From Clostridium sp. CX1 (GTDB lineage: Bacteria > Bacillota > Clostridia > Clostridiales > Clostridiaceae), in the NCBI RefSeq assembly GCF_025398335.1, contig NZ_JAODOO010000003.1, positions 124,001 through 188,000 on the forward strand: a stretch of 64,000 nt of DNA. Direction: 5' to 3'. A program made the position numbers and the translations under genes. The notes under the pieces are model-generated. The model saw only the letters and a list, made by a program, of their open reading frames with translations. It was not told the DNA's origin and did no database searches. Positions 20,154 to 28,476 of the stretch are shown here, piece after piece (position 1 is the first letter of the stretch; each line of letters opens with the position of its first letter).

Positions 20154-21147
20154 AGAAAAAGATAAGGTTAGTGAGAATATACTAAATTGGGGCATTGGAA
20201 ACGAACGCTTTTTAAACGTAGTGTCACTTCCCTATAACTCACCAGAAATTTTTTTGGAAATAATATTATATTACGTAAAAAATGAAAAGTCTGTAGTTTA
20301 TATTACAAATGAATACCCGGATAATATAAATATATTAGAACTTATAAAAAGAAGAACAAATTTTAGAGACTATTCTTATGTAAGAACATCAAAGGCAAAT
20401 GTGAACTCTAGACTAAAAGTGTGTGACTTTGCTAATGCAATTAAGTTCAAAGAAAAATTTGATCTTGTCATATATGATGATATAAGGAGTTTTCCCACTT
20501 ATAGTAAGTATGAAGTATTAGATTTAGTGTCCAAAATGTGTAATGAAAACACTAAAATAATATATTACTCTATTGAGGGTCTATTCAGAAATGAGAGGGA
20601 AATACTTATACCTGTAAAAGATGCTAAAATTCCTATAATTGAGCCAAGAACCATACTGACTAGAATTGATATAAGTAAGGATATCCCATTTGTCATATAT
20701 GATTATTTGAAGTGGTCTATAAATTCTAATAGAAAAGTTATTATATGTGTTCCAGATGAAGAAAAGGTAGAAAGTGTATATCTTTACATGAAAAATTATT
20801 GCAAAAATATTAGCAAAAACATAGTTCCCTTCATTAAAGGTAAATCTGATAAAAAATTAATTTCAAACTTTACAAAGATAAAGAGAATGGTGATTGTTAC
20901 CAACGAATTTGAAGAAGTTCTTTCTAAGGTAGAAAATGCAGATGTTATGGTCTACTTTGCAGATGACTTTGAATTTAACTACAAAAAGCTAATATACTTC
21001 TGTGCTAGCGTTGGAAGAGGAGAAAAAGAGTGGAAAGGAGAGGTTATATTTTTGGCAAATGAAGAAACCAGAGATATGGAAAAAGCTAAGGATATAACTA
21101 GAAATTTTAATAAAGAGGCATGGGAAATGGGATTGTTAAAAATTTAA
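20122..21147 (+). CDS. Degenerate ComFA-like helicase-related protein
   Basis: This 341-residue protein lies directly before comFC, the place of the DNA-uptake helicase ComFA. The C-terminal end (VMVYFADDFEFNYKKL, FCASVGRGEKEWKGEVIFLA) matches the ComFA helicase C-terminus including the GRVGR-like motif VI. LVIYDDIRSFP corresponds to the ComFA motif II DEVDAFP. However no Walker A (GxGKT) is present and the four-Cys zinc finger of ComFA is missing, so ATPase activity is doubtful. Start ATG 20122 follows GGAGAG by eight bases and lies inside recD2; comFC overlaps the end by 28 bases, so the three genes are coupled. The assignment is by eye. Confidence 0.6.
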   Translation: MLLFKRKSLTEEKDKVSENILNWGIGNERFLNVVSLPYNSPEIFLEIILYYVKNEKSVVYITNEYPDNINILELIKRRTNFRDYSYVRTSKANVNSRLKVCDFANAIKFKEKFDLVIYDDIRSFPTYSKYEVLDLVSKMCNENTKIIYYSIEGLFRNEREILIPVKDAKIPIIEPRTILTRIDISKDIPFVIYDYLKWSINSNRKVIICVPDEEKVESVYLYMKNYCKNISKNIVPFIKGKSDKKLISNFTKIKRMVIVTNEFEEVLSKVENADVMVYFADDFEFNYKKLIYFCASVGRGEKEWKGEVIFLANEETRDMEKAKDITRNFNKEAWEMGLLKI

Positions 21148-21800
21148 GATTTCTATGGGACTGTGTACTTCAAGTCATTTACTCAACAGATGAAAATTGT
21201 GTTCTCTGTGGGCAGGACTTATTTGGAGAAGGTTTTATGTGTAATGACTGTGAAGAACGAATAAGATTCTGTGAAGATGCTTTTCAAGTTGAAAGACATG
21301 GCACTAGTTTTAATTGCTATAGTATATCATACTATTCAGGTGGAATGATGGAGCTTGTGCTAATGTTAAAATATAAAAGTAATTTTAGAGCAGGGGAAAC
21401 AATTGCTAATTACATGATAAAGAGAATCGAAAAAGAAGAAATTGAATTTGATGCTGTAACATATATTCCCATGAGTAAAAAGTCTTTAAAAAAGAGAGGA
21501 TATAATCAAAGTAAGTATTTAGCGAAAACAATAGGAGACGCATTGAATAAACCATTAGTTAGCTATCTTTGTAAGATAAAGGACACCAAAGATCAAATAG
21601 GATTAAGTGGTAATGAAAGATGGAATAATGTGCAGGAAAGTTTTGATGTTATAGATAAAATTAATGTAAAAAATAAAAATATTTTACTGGTAGACGACGT
21701 TATAACCACTGGTGCTACAGCGTTTAGCTGTGCATATCAGCTAATGAAAAAGGGTGCAAAAAAAATTACCATATTGACTGCAGCAAAAAGTAAGGTATAA
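21120..21800 (+). CDS. comFC: ComF-family phosphoribosyltransferase-like protein
   Basis: This 226-residue protein belongs to the ComFC/GntX group needed for natural DNA uptake in Bacillus and Streptococcus. A treble-clef-like N-terminal zinc site is seen (CVLCG and CNDC, residues about 25-45), then a phosphoribosyltransferase domain with the PRPP loop ILLVDDVITTGATAF. RGYNQSKYLAKTIG is a further family signature. It overlaps the upstream gene by 28 bases, and the ribosome site (AAAGAGG) is close to the ATG, fitting translational coupling. Whether the strain is competent cannot be told from this window. Confidence 0.92.
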   Translation: MGNGIVKNLRFLWDCVLQVIYSTDENCVLCGQDLFGEGFMCNDCEERIRFCEDAFQVERHGTSFNCYSISYYSGGMMELVLMLKYKSNFRAGETIANYMIKRIEKEEIEFDAVTYIPMSKKSLKKRGYNQSKYLAKTIGDALNKPLVSYLCKIKDTKDQIGLSGNERWNNVQESFDVIDKINVKNKNILLVDDVITTGATAFSCAYQLMKKGAKKITILTAAKSKV

Positions 21801-21801
21801 T
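21774..21801 (+). promoter_or_regulatory. Promoter of the raiA-type ncRNA
   Basis: TTGACT (21774-21779), 16 bp, TATAAT (21796-21801), located inside the last codons of comFC. Start would be near 21808, exactly where the closing stem of the RNA begins. Confidence 0.75.
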
Positions 21802-21807
21802 TTATTA

Positions 21808-22020
21808 TATTAAGTTAGGTTTGTGGTTGAAAATCGATGCTAGTCGCAAGCAAAACGATCCACGTAAGTTAGATAAAATATTTAATGAGCATGGTGCGGT
21901 TTAGAGGTAAGTCCTGCCGTTTTAAGACGAGAGAATGGGTAGTGAGAGGTTAATTCCGAGTAGCAAGAGTTCCAGCAGGCGAGTGTGGGGTCAAAGACCA
22001 GGTCAACTAACTTGATATTT
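21808..22020 (+). ncRNA. raiA RNA: raiA-motif noncoding RNA
   Basis: A gene-free stretch of about 210 bases between comFC and hpf (raiA) has its own promoter and a strong terminator and contains no plausible reading frame. ATTAAGTTAG (21809-21818) pairs with CTAACTTGAT (22007-22016) as closing stem; inner hairpins such as GGTC-AAA-GACC are present. Size, closing stem and position directly upstream of raiA/hpf match the raiA motif RNA known from Firmicutes and Actinobacteria, which in Clostridium acetobutylicum has been linked to sporulation and aggregation. The identification is by context and overall layout; I could not align it to the covariance model. 6S RNA is the main alternative. Confidence 0.75.
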
Positions 22021-22021
22021 C

Positions 22022-22069
22022 AAATTAAAGTTCTTGATGTAAAACATCAAGAACTTTAATTTTTTTTTT
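22022..22069 (+). terminator. Terminator of the raiA ncRNA
   Basis: AAATTAAAGTTCTTGATG pairs perfectly with CATCAAGAACTTTAATTT (18 bp, 5-base loop) and runs into about ten T. It separates the ncRNA from hpf, so hpf needs its own promoter. Confidence 0.95.
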
Positions 22070-22310
22070 AGTTTTGAACATAATATTATTGTAAGTAAAA
22101 AATAAAATGGATAAATAATTTTAAAAGATAATAATAAAAGTTTGTATAATATTTTGTTAATTCGCACTCGTTTCTCTTGTATTTTAATTCAAACCGTATT
22201 AAAATAGAGTTAACAAAAAATAAAATTATATCCATAAAACCTAGTTTATGATATAAAACATATCCTGAGAAAGTGATAATAATCACAAGGATAAGGAAGG
22301 GGCTGGAAAT

Positions 22311-22847
22311 ATGAATATAACAGTAAGTGGAAAGAACATTGAAATTACTCCTGCATTAAGAAACGTAGTAGAGAAAAAGGTGTCAAAACTAGAAAAGTAT
22401 TTCAAACCTCATATCGAAGCACATGCTACATTAAGTGTGGAAAAGAATAGACAAATAATAGAAATAACCATTCATTTTGGTGGGATAATATTAAGAGCTG
22501 AGGAAGTTCATGATGATATGTATGCAGCAATTGATATAGCTGTAGATAAGTTAGAAGGTCAATTAAGAAAACAAAAAACAAAATTAGAAAAAAAATATCG
22601 TGAAGATTCAGTTAGGTTTTTACAGCCTATACCTGATGATGTAGAAGATAATGATGATAGCGATGAACCTAGAATTGTAAAAACTAAGAGATTTGCAGTA
22701 AAGCCAATGTCTGCAGAGGAAGCAGTTCTTCAAATGGAACTTATTGGACATAGCTTCTTTGTATATCAAGATGCTGAAAGTGAAGAAGTAAATGTAGTAT
22801 ATAAGAGAAAAGATGGTAACTACGGCTTGATAGAGCCTGAGTTCTAA
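22311..22847 (+). CDS. hpf: Long-form ribosome hibernation promoting factor
   Basis: Long HPF (178 residues) dimerises 70S ribosomes into inactive 100S particles in stationary phase. The N-terminal S30AE domain (1-100) begins MNITVSGKNIEITPALRNVV and a linker rich in Asp leads to the C-terminal dimerisation domain (about 120-178; FAVKPMSAEEAVLQMELIGH, DGNYGLIEPEF). It starts at ATG 22311 after AAGGAAGGGG. The 240-base leader region holds a TATAAT at 22145 without a good -35 and the inverted repeat GTGAT-AATA-ATCAC at 22273-22286, a possible regulatory site. Confidence 0.96.
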   Translation: MNITVSGKNIEITPALRNVVEKKVSKLEKYFKPHIEAHATLSVEKNRQIIEITIHFGGIILRAEEVHDDMYAAIDIAVDKLEGQLRKQKTKLEKKYREDSVRFLQPIPDDVEDNDDSDEPRIVKTKRFAVKPMSAEEAVLQMELIGHSFFVYQDAESEEVNVVYKRKDGNYGLIEPEF

Positions 22848-22877
22848 AAAAGAGGAAGCAAAAGCTTCCTCTTTTTT
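22847..22877 (+). terminator. Terminator after hpf
   Basis: AAAAAGAGGAAGC and GCTTCCTCTTTTT pair perfectly around AAAA. Confidence 0.93.
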
Positions 22878-23046
22878 ATATAAATGTACAATAATTTGAC
22901 TTTTAATGGTATATATAAATAAATTGCTACAAATATTAACTTTGCAAAAGGTCTATAATATATGTAAAATATTATAATATAAAACAATTATACTCTTATA
23001 ACTATTGCAAATTTGTAAACTATAACTGAACTGTAGGTTATAAAAG

Positions 23047-23075
23047 TTGAATAGCTAAGGATTAGGTGATATAAT
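23047..23075 (+). promoter_or_regulatory. secA promoter with extended -10
   Basis: TTGAAT (23047-23052), 17 bp, TATAAT (23070-23075) preceded by TGA, an extended -10. The start would be about 35 bases before the secA ATG. Confidence 0.8.
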
Positions 23076-23117
23076 CTAAAAGGTATATACAAATATGATA
23101 TGGTGAGGATGAAAAAG

Positions 23118-25628
23118 ATGGGTATTTTTCAAAAGATATTTGGTACTTATAGTGATAGAGAGCTAAAAAGAGTATTTCCAATTGTGGAAAAGATAGATTC
23201 ATATGATACTAAAATGCAGCAATTAAGTGATGAAGAGCTTAGGGCTAAGACAGAGGAGTTTAAAGAAAGACTTGAAAAAGGAGCAACATTAAATTCTATT
23301 TTGCCAGAGGCTTTCGCTGTAGTTAGAGAGGCTGCTTGGAGAACAATAGGTTTAAAGCATTATAAAGTTCAGTTAATAGGTGGTATAGTTCTACATCAAG
23401 GTAGAATAGCTGAAATGAGAACTGGAGAAGGTAAGACTTTAGTTGCAACTGCACCGGCTTATTTAAATGCACTTACAGGAAAGGGAGTTCATATAGTTAC
23501 AGTTAATGATTATCTTGCAAAAAGAGATAGAGATACTATGGCACCTGTATATGAATTTTTAGGTCTTAAAGTAGGAGTAATACTTCATGAATTAGATCAG
23601 TCACAGAGACAAGAGGCATATAATTGTGATATAACCTATGGAACTAATAGTGAATTTGGTTTTGACTACTTAAGAGATAATATGGTTATATACAAAGAAG
23701 AAAGAGTTCAAAGAGGATTGAACTTTGCAATTGTAGACGAAGTTGACTCAATCTTAATAGATGAAGCAAGAACTCCTCTTATAATATCAGGAGAAGGAGA
23801 GAAGTCTACTGAGTTTTACAAGATAGCAGATTACTTTGCAAAGACATTGAAAAAGGAAGATGACTTTACTGTAGACGAAAAAGCAAATGCTGTTATCCTT
23901 ACAGATGAAGGAATTAAAAAAGCTGAAGATTTCTTTAAGCTAGAAAATTATGCTGACCCTGAGAATATGGAAATACAACACCATGTAGTGCAAGCTTTAA
24001 AAGGTAACTATATAATGAGAAAAGATAAGGATTATATGGTTGTAGATGGGGAAGTTTTAATAGTAGATGAATTTACAGGAAGAGCAATGGAAGGTAGAAG
24101 ATATAGTGATGGTCTTCACCAAGCCATTGAAGCAAAGGAAGGGGTAAAGGTAGAAAGAGAATCAAGAACCCTTGCTACAATCACTTACCAAAACTATTTT
24201 AGAATGTTTGGTAAGTTATCAGGTATGACTGGTACTGCTTTAACAGAAGAAAATGAATTTAGAGAAATATACGGACTTGACGTAATAGTTATTCCTACTA
24301 ATAAGCCAATAGCAAGAGTAGATTTACCAGATGTAGTTTATAAAACTGCAAAAGGAAAGTTTAAAGCAATTGTTGAAGATATAGTTGAAACTTATAAGAA
24401 AGGTCAACCATCTCTTGTTGGTACAGTAAGTATTGAAAAATCAGAATTACTTTCTGATATGCTAAAGAGAAGAGGAATACCTCATCAGGTGCTTAATGCT
24501 AAGTATCATGAAAAAGAAGCAGATATAATATCTCATGCTGGTGAAAAAGGAATGGTTACAATAGCTACCAATATGGCTGGTCGTGGTACCGACATTAAAC
24601 TTGGAGAAGGCGTTATAGAGGCTGGTGGATTAAAGATTATTGGTACTGAAAGACATGAGTCTAGAAGAATTGACAACCAGTTAAGAGGTCGTTCTGGTCG
24701 TCAGGGAGACCCTGGTGCATCAAGATTTTACGTTTCCCTTGAAGATGACCTTATGAGAATATTTGGTTCTGATAAGTTAAAGGGAATAGTTGAAAAACTT
24801 GGACTTGGAGACGACGAGGCTATAGAGAGTAAGATGGTTAGTGGTGCTATAGAAAATGCACAGAAGAAGGTTGAAGGTAATAACTTTGACGTAAGAAAAA
24901 CATTGCTTCAGTATGATGATGTAATTAATAAACAAAGAGAAATAATATACAAACAAAGATCACAAGTTCTTGAGGGAGAAGATTTAAGAGAAGAAGTTAT
25001 TGTAATGTTTAAAGATTTAGTATCTTCTGCAGTATCCTCTCACCTTTCAGGTCTAGAAGAAGAATTTGAAAATGACTTAGCTAAGCTTATTGACTACATG
25101 GAAGATATATTTGTACCTGTTGATACAGTAAAGGTAGAAGAATTGGCAAATCTAACAAATGAGGAAATTGTTGAAAGATTTATAGAGATAGGCGAGAAGA
25201 TCTATGCTGAAAAAGAAGAAGAATTTACAGCTGAGCAGATGAGAGAAATAGAAAGAGTTATTCTGCTAAGAGTTGTTGACTCAAAATGGATGGATCACCT
25301 AGATGATATGGATCACTTAAAGAGAGGAATAGGACTTAGAGCTTACAAACAGCAGGATCCGGCTCAAGCTTACCAATTTGAAGGAAGCGAAATGTTTAAC
25401 GAGATGATATACAATATCAAGGTTGAAACAATTAAGTATTTATTCCATGTACAGATACAAAAAGCTCCAGAGAGAGAAAGAGTCGTAAAGGAAACTCATA
25501 CAAATCAAGCAGAGGACGACTCAATAAAAAAGCAGCCTGTTAAGAAAGAGAAGACAACAGGAAGAAACGACCATTGTCCATGTGGAAGCGGCAAAAAGTA
25601 TAAAAATTGCTGTGGCAGATTTGAGTAA
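23118..25628 (+). CDS. secA: Preprotein translocase ATPase SecA
   Basis: SecA is the motor that drives unfolded preproteins through SecYEG. The 836-residue protein begins [22 protein letters not shown] 23118 is chosen over in-frame ATGs at 23100 and 23109 because GGTGAGG lies nine bases upstream of it. Walker A is in [20 protein letters not shown], motif II in [19 protein letters not shown], and helicase motifs [10 protein letters not shown] and [13 protein letters not shown] follow. The C-terminal SecB/lipid-binding zinc site [14 protein letters not shown] is intact. It is followed by a strong hairpin and then prfB, the usual order in Firmicutes. Confidence 0.98.
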   Translation: MGIFQKIFGTYSDRELKRVFPIVEKIDSYDTKMQQLSDEELRAKTEEFKERLEKGATLNSILPEAFAVVREAAWRTIGLKHYKVQLIGGIVLHQGRIAEMRTGEGKTLVATAPAYLNALTGKGVHIVTVNDYLAKRDRDTMAPVYEFLGLKVGVILHELDQSQRQEAYNCDITYGTNSEFGFDYLRDNMVIYKEERVQRGLNFAIVDEVDSILIDEARTPLIISGEGEKSTEFYKIADYFAKTLKKEDDFTVDEKANAVILTDEGIKKAEDFFKLENYADPENMEIQHHVVQALKGNYIMRKDKDYMVVDGEVLIVDEFTGRAMEGRRYSDGLHQAIEAKEGVKVERESRTLATITYQNYFRMFGKLSGMTGTALTEENEFREIYGLDVIVIPTNKPIARVDLPDVVYKTAKGKFKAIVEDIVETYKKGQPSLVGTVSIEKSELLSDMLKRRGIPHQVLNAKYHEKEADIISHAGEKGMVTIATNMAGRGTDIKLGEGVIEAGGLKIIGTERHESRRIDNQLRGRSGRQGDPGASRFYVSLEDDLMRIFGSDKLKGIVEKLGLGDDEAIESKMVSGAIENAQKKVEGNNFDVRKTLLQYDDVINKQREIIYKQRSQVLEGEDLREEVIVMFKDLVSSAVSSHLSGLEEEFENDLAKLIDYMEDIFVPVDTVKVEELANLTNEEIVERFIEIGEKIYAEKEEEFTAEQMREIERVILLRVVDSKWMDHLDDMDHLKRGIGLRAYKQQDPAQAYQFEGSEMFNEMIYNIKVETIKYLFHVQIQKAPERERVVKETHTNQAEDDSIKKQPVKKEKTTGRNDHCPCGSGKKYKNCCGRFE

Positions 25629-25660
25629 TATTACTGGTAGTATAAAAGTATAAATAAATT

Positions 25661-25694
25661 AAATGTGGTTTTGCTTTTAAGCAAAACCACATTT
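25661..25694 (+). terminator. Hairpin/terminator between secA and prfB
   Basis: AAATGTGGTTTTGCTT and AAGCAAAACCACATTT pair perfectly (16 bp); the T-run afterwards is short (GTTTAA), so termination may be partial. Confidence 0.75.
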
Positions 25695-25762
25695 GTTTAA
25701 TAAGTATTAGCTAAATTGAGTATATAAGATTATTTTCTAATTGTAAAAGGGAGTGTGTTTAA

Positions 25763-26870
25763 ATGTTAATCCAGCTAGAGGAGATTCTAAATGAGTTAGG
25801 CAAATTAAGTGAGACTATAAAAGAAATTAGGGATTCTCTTTGACATAGAAAAAATTAATAATAGAATAGAAGAGTTGCAAAAAATAATGCAGCAACCAGA
25901 CTTTTGGAATGACGTAAGTAAGGCCCAAGAGATAACTGGTGAAGAAAGGTTTATTAAAGGAAGGTTAGACAAATATATAGAGCTTAAAGAAAGAGTGGAG
26001 GATTCTGAGTTTTTAACAAAGATGGCGGTAGAAGAGGAAGACGTAACCTCTTCTAAAGAAATACTAAGAGAAGTAGAAGAATTAAGAAGAGAAATTGACA
26101 GATTTAAAATAGAAATTCTTCTATCCGGAGAATATGATAAGAATAACGCAATACTAGACCTTCATGTAGGTGTAGGAGGAACAGATGCTCAGGATTGGAC
26201 AGAAATGCTGCTGAGGATGTATACAAGATGGGCAGAAAAGAATGAGTTTAAAGTTCAAACTATAGAATTACTTTCTGCAGAAGATGCGGGAATAAAAAGT
26301 GCAACTTTAAAAATAATTGGAGAGTTTGCCTATGGATATCTAAAAGCCGAAAAAGGAATTCATAGACTAGTAAGAATATCCCCTTTTAACTCCAATGGAA
26401 AAAGACAAACATCCTTTGCTTCTGTGGAGGTTTTACCAGAGCTGACTAGTAATCAAGATATAGATATAAAGCCAGAGGATTTAAAGATTGATACCTATAG
26501 AGCCGGTGGTGCTGGAGGTCAGCACGTAAATAAGACTGAATCAGCAATTAGAATAACACATATACCTACAGGTATAATCGTTCAATGTCAAAACCAAAGA
26601 AGCCAACACCATAATAAAGATGAAGCTATGAAAATGCTTAAGGCAAAATTAGCAGAGTTAAAGGAAAGAGCACACAAGGAAAAGATAGAGGACCTCACAG
26701 GAGAGTTAAAGGATATTGGATGGGGAAGTCAAATAAGATCCTATGTGTTTCAACCTTACACCCTTGTAAAGGATCATAGGACTGGTGTTGAATCAGGTAA
26801 TATAAATGCAGTTATGGATGGAGAAATCGATGGCTTTATAAGTGAATATTTGAAACAAAATAGCAACTAA
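25763..26870 (+). CDS. prfB: Peptide chain release factor 2, with programmed +1 frameshift
   Basis: RF2 reads UGA and UAA stops. The gene starts at ATG 25763 behind AAGGGAG and is read for 26 codons to CTT at 25838-25840, where an in-frame TGA (25841-25843) blocks it; a +1 shift continues from GAC at 25842 to the stop at 26870, giving about 368 residues. The stop-reading tripeptide SPF (RLVRISPFNSNGK) and the hydrolysis motif GGQ (YRAGGAGGQHVNKTES) are present. The frameshift is the known autoregulatory device: low RF2 favours shifting. An annotation that begins at a later ATG (25875) would miss the first 37 residues. Confidence 0.96.
25829..25844 (+). promoter_or_regulatory. prfB programmed +1 frameshift site
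   Basis: AGGGA (25829-25833), then TTCT, then CTT TGA C. The slippery CTT-TGA-C is canonical; the internal Shine-Dalgarno AGGGA is weaker than the usual AGGGGG and is four rather than three bases from CTT. Confidence 0.93.
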
Positions 26871-26879
26871 TTTAACAGT

Positions 26880-26917
26880 GCTAGAGGGAGAATAACTTAT
26901 TTCACCCCTAGCATTTT
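26880..26917 (+). terminator. Terminator after prfB
   Basis: GCTAG-A-GGG pairs with CCC-CTAGC around an AT-rich loop, followed by ATTTTTA. Confidence 0.75.
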
Positions 26918-26941
26918 TATTTGAAAAAATAATAAGCAATA

Positions 26942-28276
26942 TTAAGTTGTTTTTTTATTTACTCCTAAAAATATAGTGATTCCAATTAATGAAGTCCAGA
27001 ATACTTCCCTATAGTAAATAAGAAGCCAGTTATCTTTAAAGCCATACTTAACGATACTTTTTGATACCACATTAAAGCATCTTTCAATAGAATCACTACC
27101 TATGAACTCAGATTTATCACTAGGAGTGTGTATTCTAGAGGTATCGGAATCAGAAAGGGTAATTGCATCGATACCTTGTTTTCTGAAATATTCATGATCG
27201 CTGGCATCTTCAAAAAGGTAGTTAAAAGTAACTTTATTTTTAGAGCAAATCTCCGATGTTTCTTTTATAAGCGCTGTTTTTTCTGTATCCTTGCTGCCTC
27301 CCATTATGTAAAGAGGTACAGGTTTATTGCTGCCAATCATATCAAAGTTTATAACCTTGCTTCCCTTGATACTATGTTTATATTCATCAACAAAGGCCTT
27401 TGAGCCAAGACATCCAAATTCTTCTGCATTAAATCCTACAAACAGTATATTTCTTTCAGGTTTTCCTAAGGATTGTACATATTTACTTAGCTCTAATAAA
27501 AAAGCAGTTCCAGAGGCATTATCCAAAGCTCCGGTGTATACATTTCCTGCTAGATCAGAACCGATGTGATCAAAGTGGGCTGAAAGAATAATAGGAGGAG
27601 CGGAGGCATCCTTGCCTTCAATATAAGCTGTAACATTATTTAAGGATATTTTTTTAGTTTCAAAGGGAATAAAGCAATTTATAGTATAGTCTTCTTTTAG
27701 GTAGCTCTTCAGCTCGGTAATAGTGTTTTTGGTAGTCATAATATACATGCTAAAAGGAGAGGAGTTTATAAATGAACTTCTAAAGTTTAATTTATCGCTT
27801 TCAGGGGTATAAAATAGAAAATTATTATTATCCTTTTGAATCTGAAGATGTTCATTGCTCCACAATAATTTATCCTTTTTGGTAAAGGACAAATTATTCT
27901 TTTTAAAGTTTAGCAAGTCTTCCTTGTAGTCTACGCCGTACTTATATTCTTTCACTAGAAATCCTTGCGAGTCAGTAATAGTTAAATAGGGTCTATCTTT
28001 AGTTTTGTATGGATATACTGTGTCAAATTTTTGGAAGTAACTATCCTTGTAGGGCTTTAGATTTATTTTTTCAAATTCATTCTTTAGATAAATAGCAGTT
28101 AGGTCGTTTTCTATAGTACCAGCTAGTCTACCTTTAAGAGTATCTGAAGATAGATATTCTATGTACCGTTTTACTGAATTAGCATCAAAAGAACTAGTAG
28201 AAACATAAATTTGAAAACTGAAAGAAATTAAAGTGCATAGTACAACTAGAAGTATATATGAAAGTTTTTTTAACAT
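26942..28276 (-). CDS. M28-family secreted/anchored aminopeptidase
   Basis: This 444-residue zinc peptidase has an N-terminal signal or anchor helix (MLKKLSYILLVVLCTLISF) and a hydrophobic C-terminal segment (about 415-438), so the catalytic domain probably sits outside the membrane. The M28 co-catalytic zinc ligands are visible in order: SAHFDHIG, GALDNASGTAF, EEFGCLGSK, NFDMIG and ASDHEYFRK. The start at ATG 28276 fits AGGAG seven bases upstream; an in-frame GTG at 28291 lies before that site. Substrate is unknown; family members are aminopeptidases. It is divergent from tex. Confidence 0.9.
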   Translation of the reverse strand: MLKKLSYILLVVLCTLISFSFQIYVSTSSFDANSVKRYIEYLSSDTLKGRLAGTIENDLTAIYLKNEFEKINLKPYKDSYFQKFDTVYPYKTKDRPYLTITDSQGFLVKEYKYGVDYKEDLLNFKKNNLSFTKKDKLLWSNEHLQIQKDNNNFLFYTPESDKLNFRSSFINSSPFSMYIMTTKNTITELKSYLKEDYTINCFIPFETKKISLNNVTAYIEGKDASAPPIILSAHFDHIGSDLAGNVYTGALDNASGTAFLLELSKYVQSLGKPERNILFVGFNAEEFGCLGSKAFVDEYKHSIKGSKVINFDMIGSNKPVPLYIMGGSKDTEKTALIKETSEICSKNKVTFNYLFEDASDHEYFRKQGIDAITLSDSDTSRIHTPSDKSEFIGSDSIERCFNVVSKSIVKYGFKDNWLLIYYREVFWTSLIGITIFLGVNKKTT

Positions 28277-28476
28277 TACACCACTCCTCACAAAACAGAT
28301 GTCCTTAAATATATATTAATTTGCAAAATGCTATATGATTGTTGTAATATATTTTTAGTTATTAAATTTGAAAAAGGAAATTAAAGGGTTTTATTGAAAT
28401 TATATTTACGAATTTATTAAAACTTAAATAGGGGACATAATTATATAATAGGACAATAATATAACTGGAGGTAGGA

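Noticed and set aside
21808-22020. 6S RNA (ssrS) as identity of the ncRNA
   Set aside because: The length fits, but the position directly before hpf/raiA, multiple inner hairpins and lack of an obvious single long rod with central bubble favour the raiA motif. Kept as the alternative.
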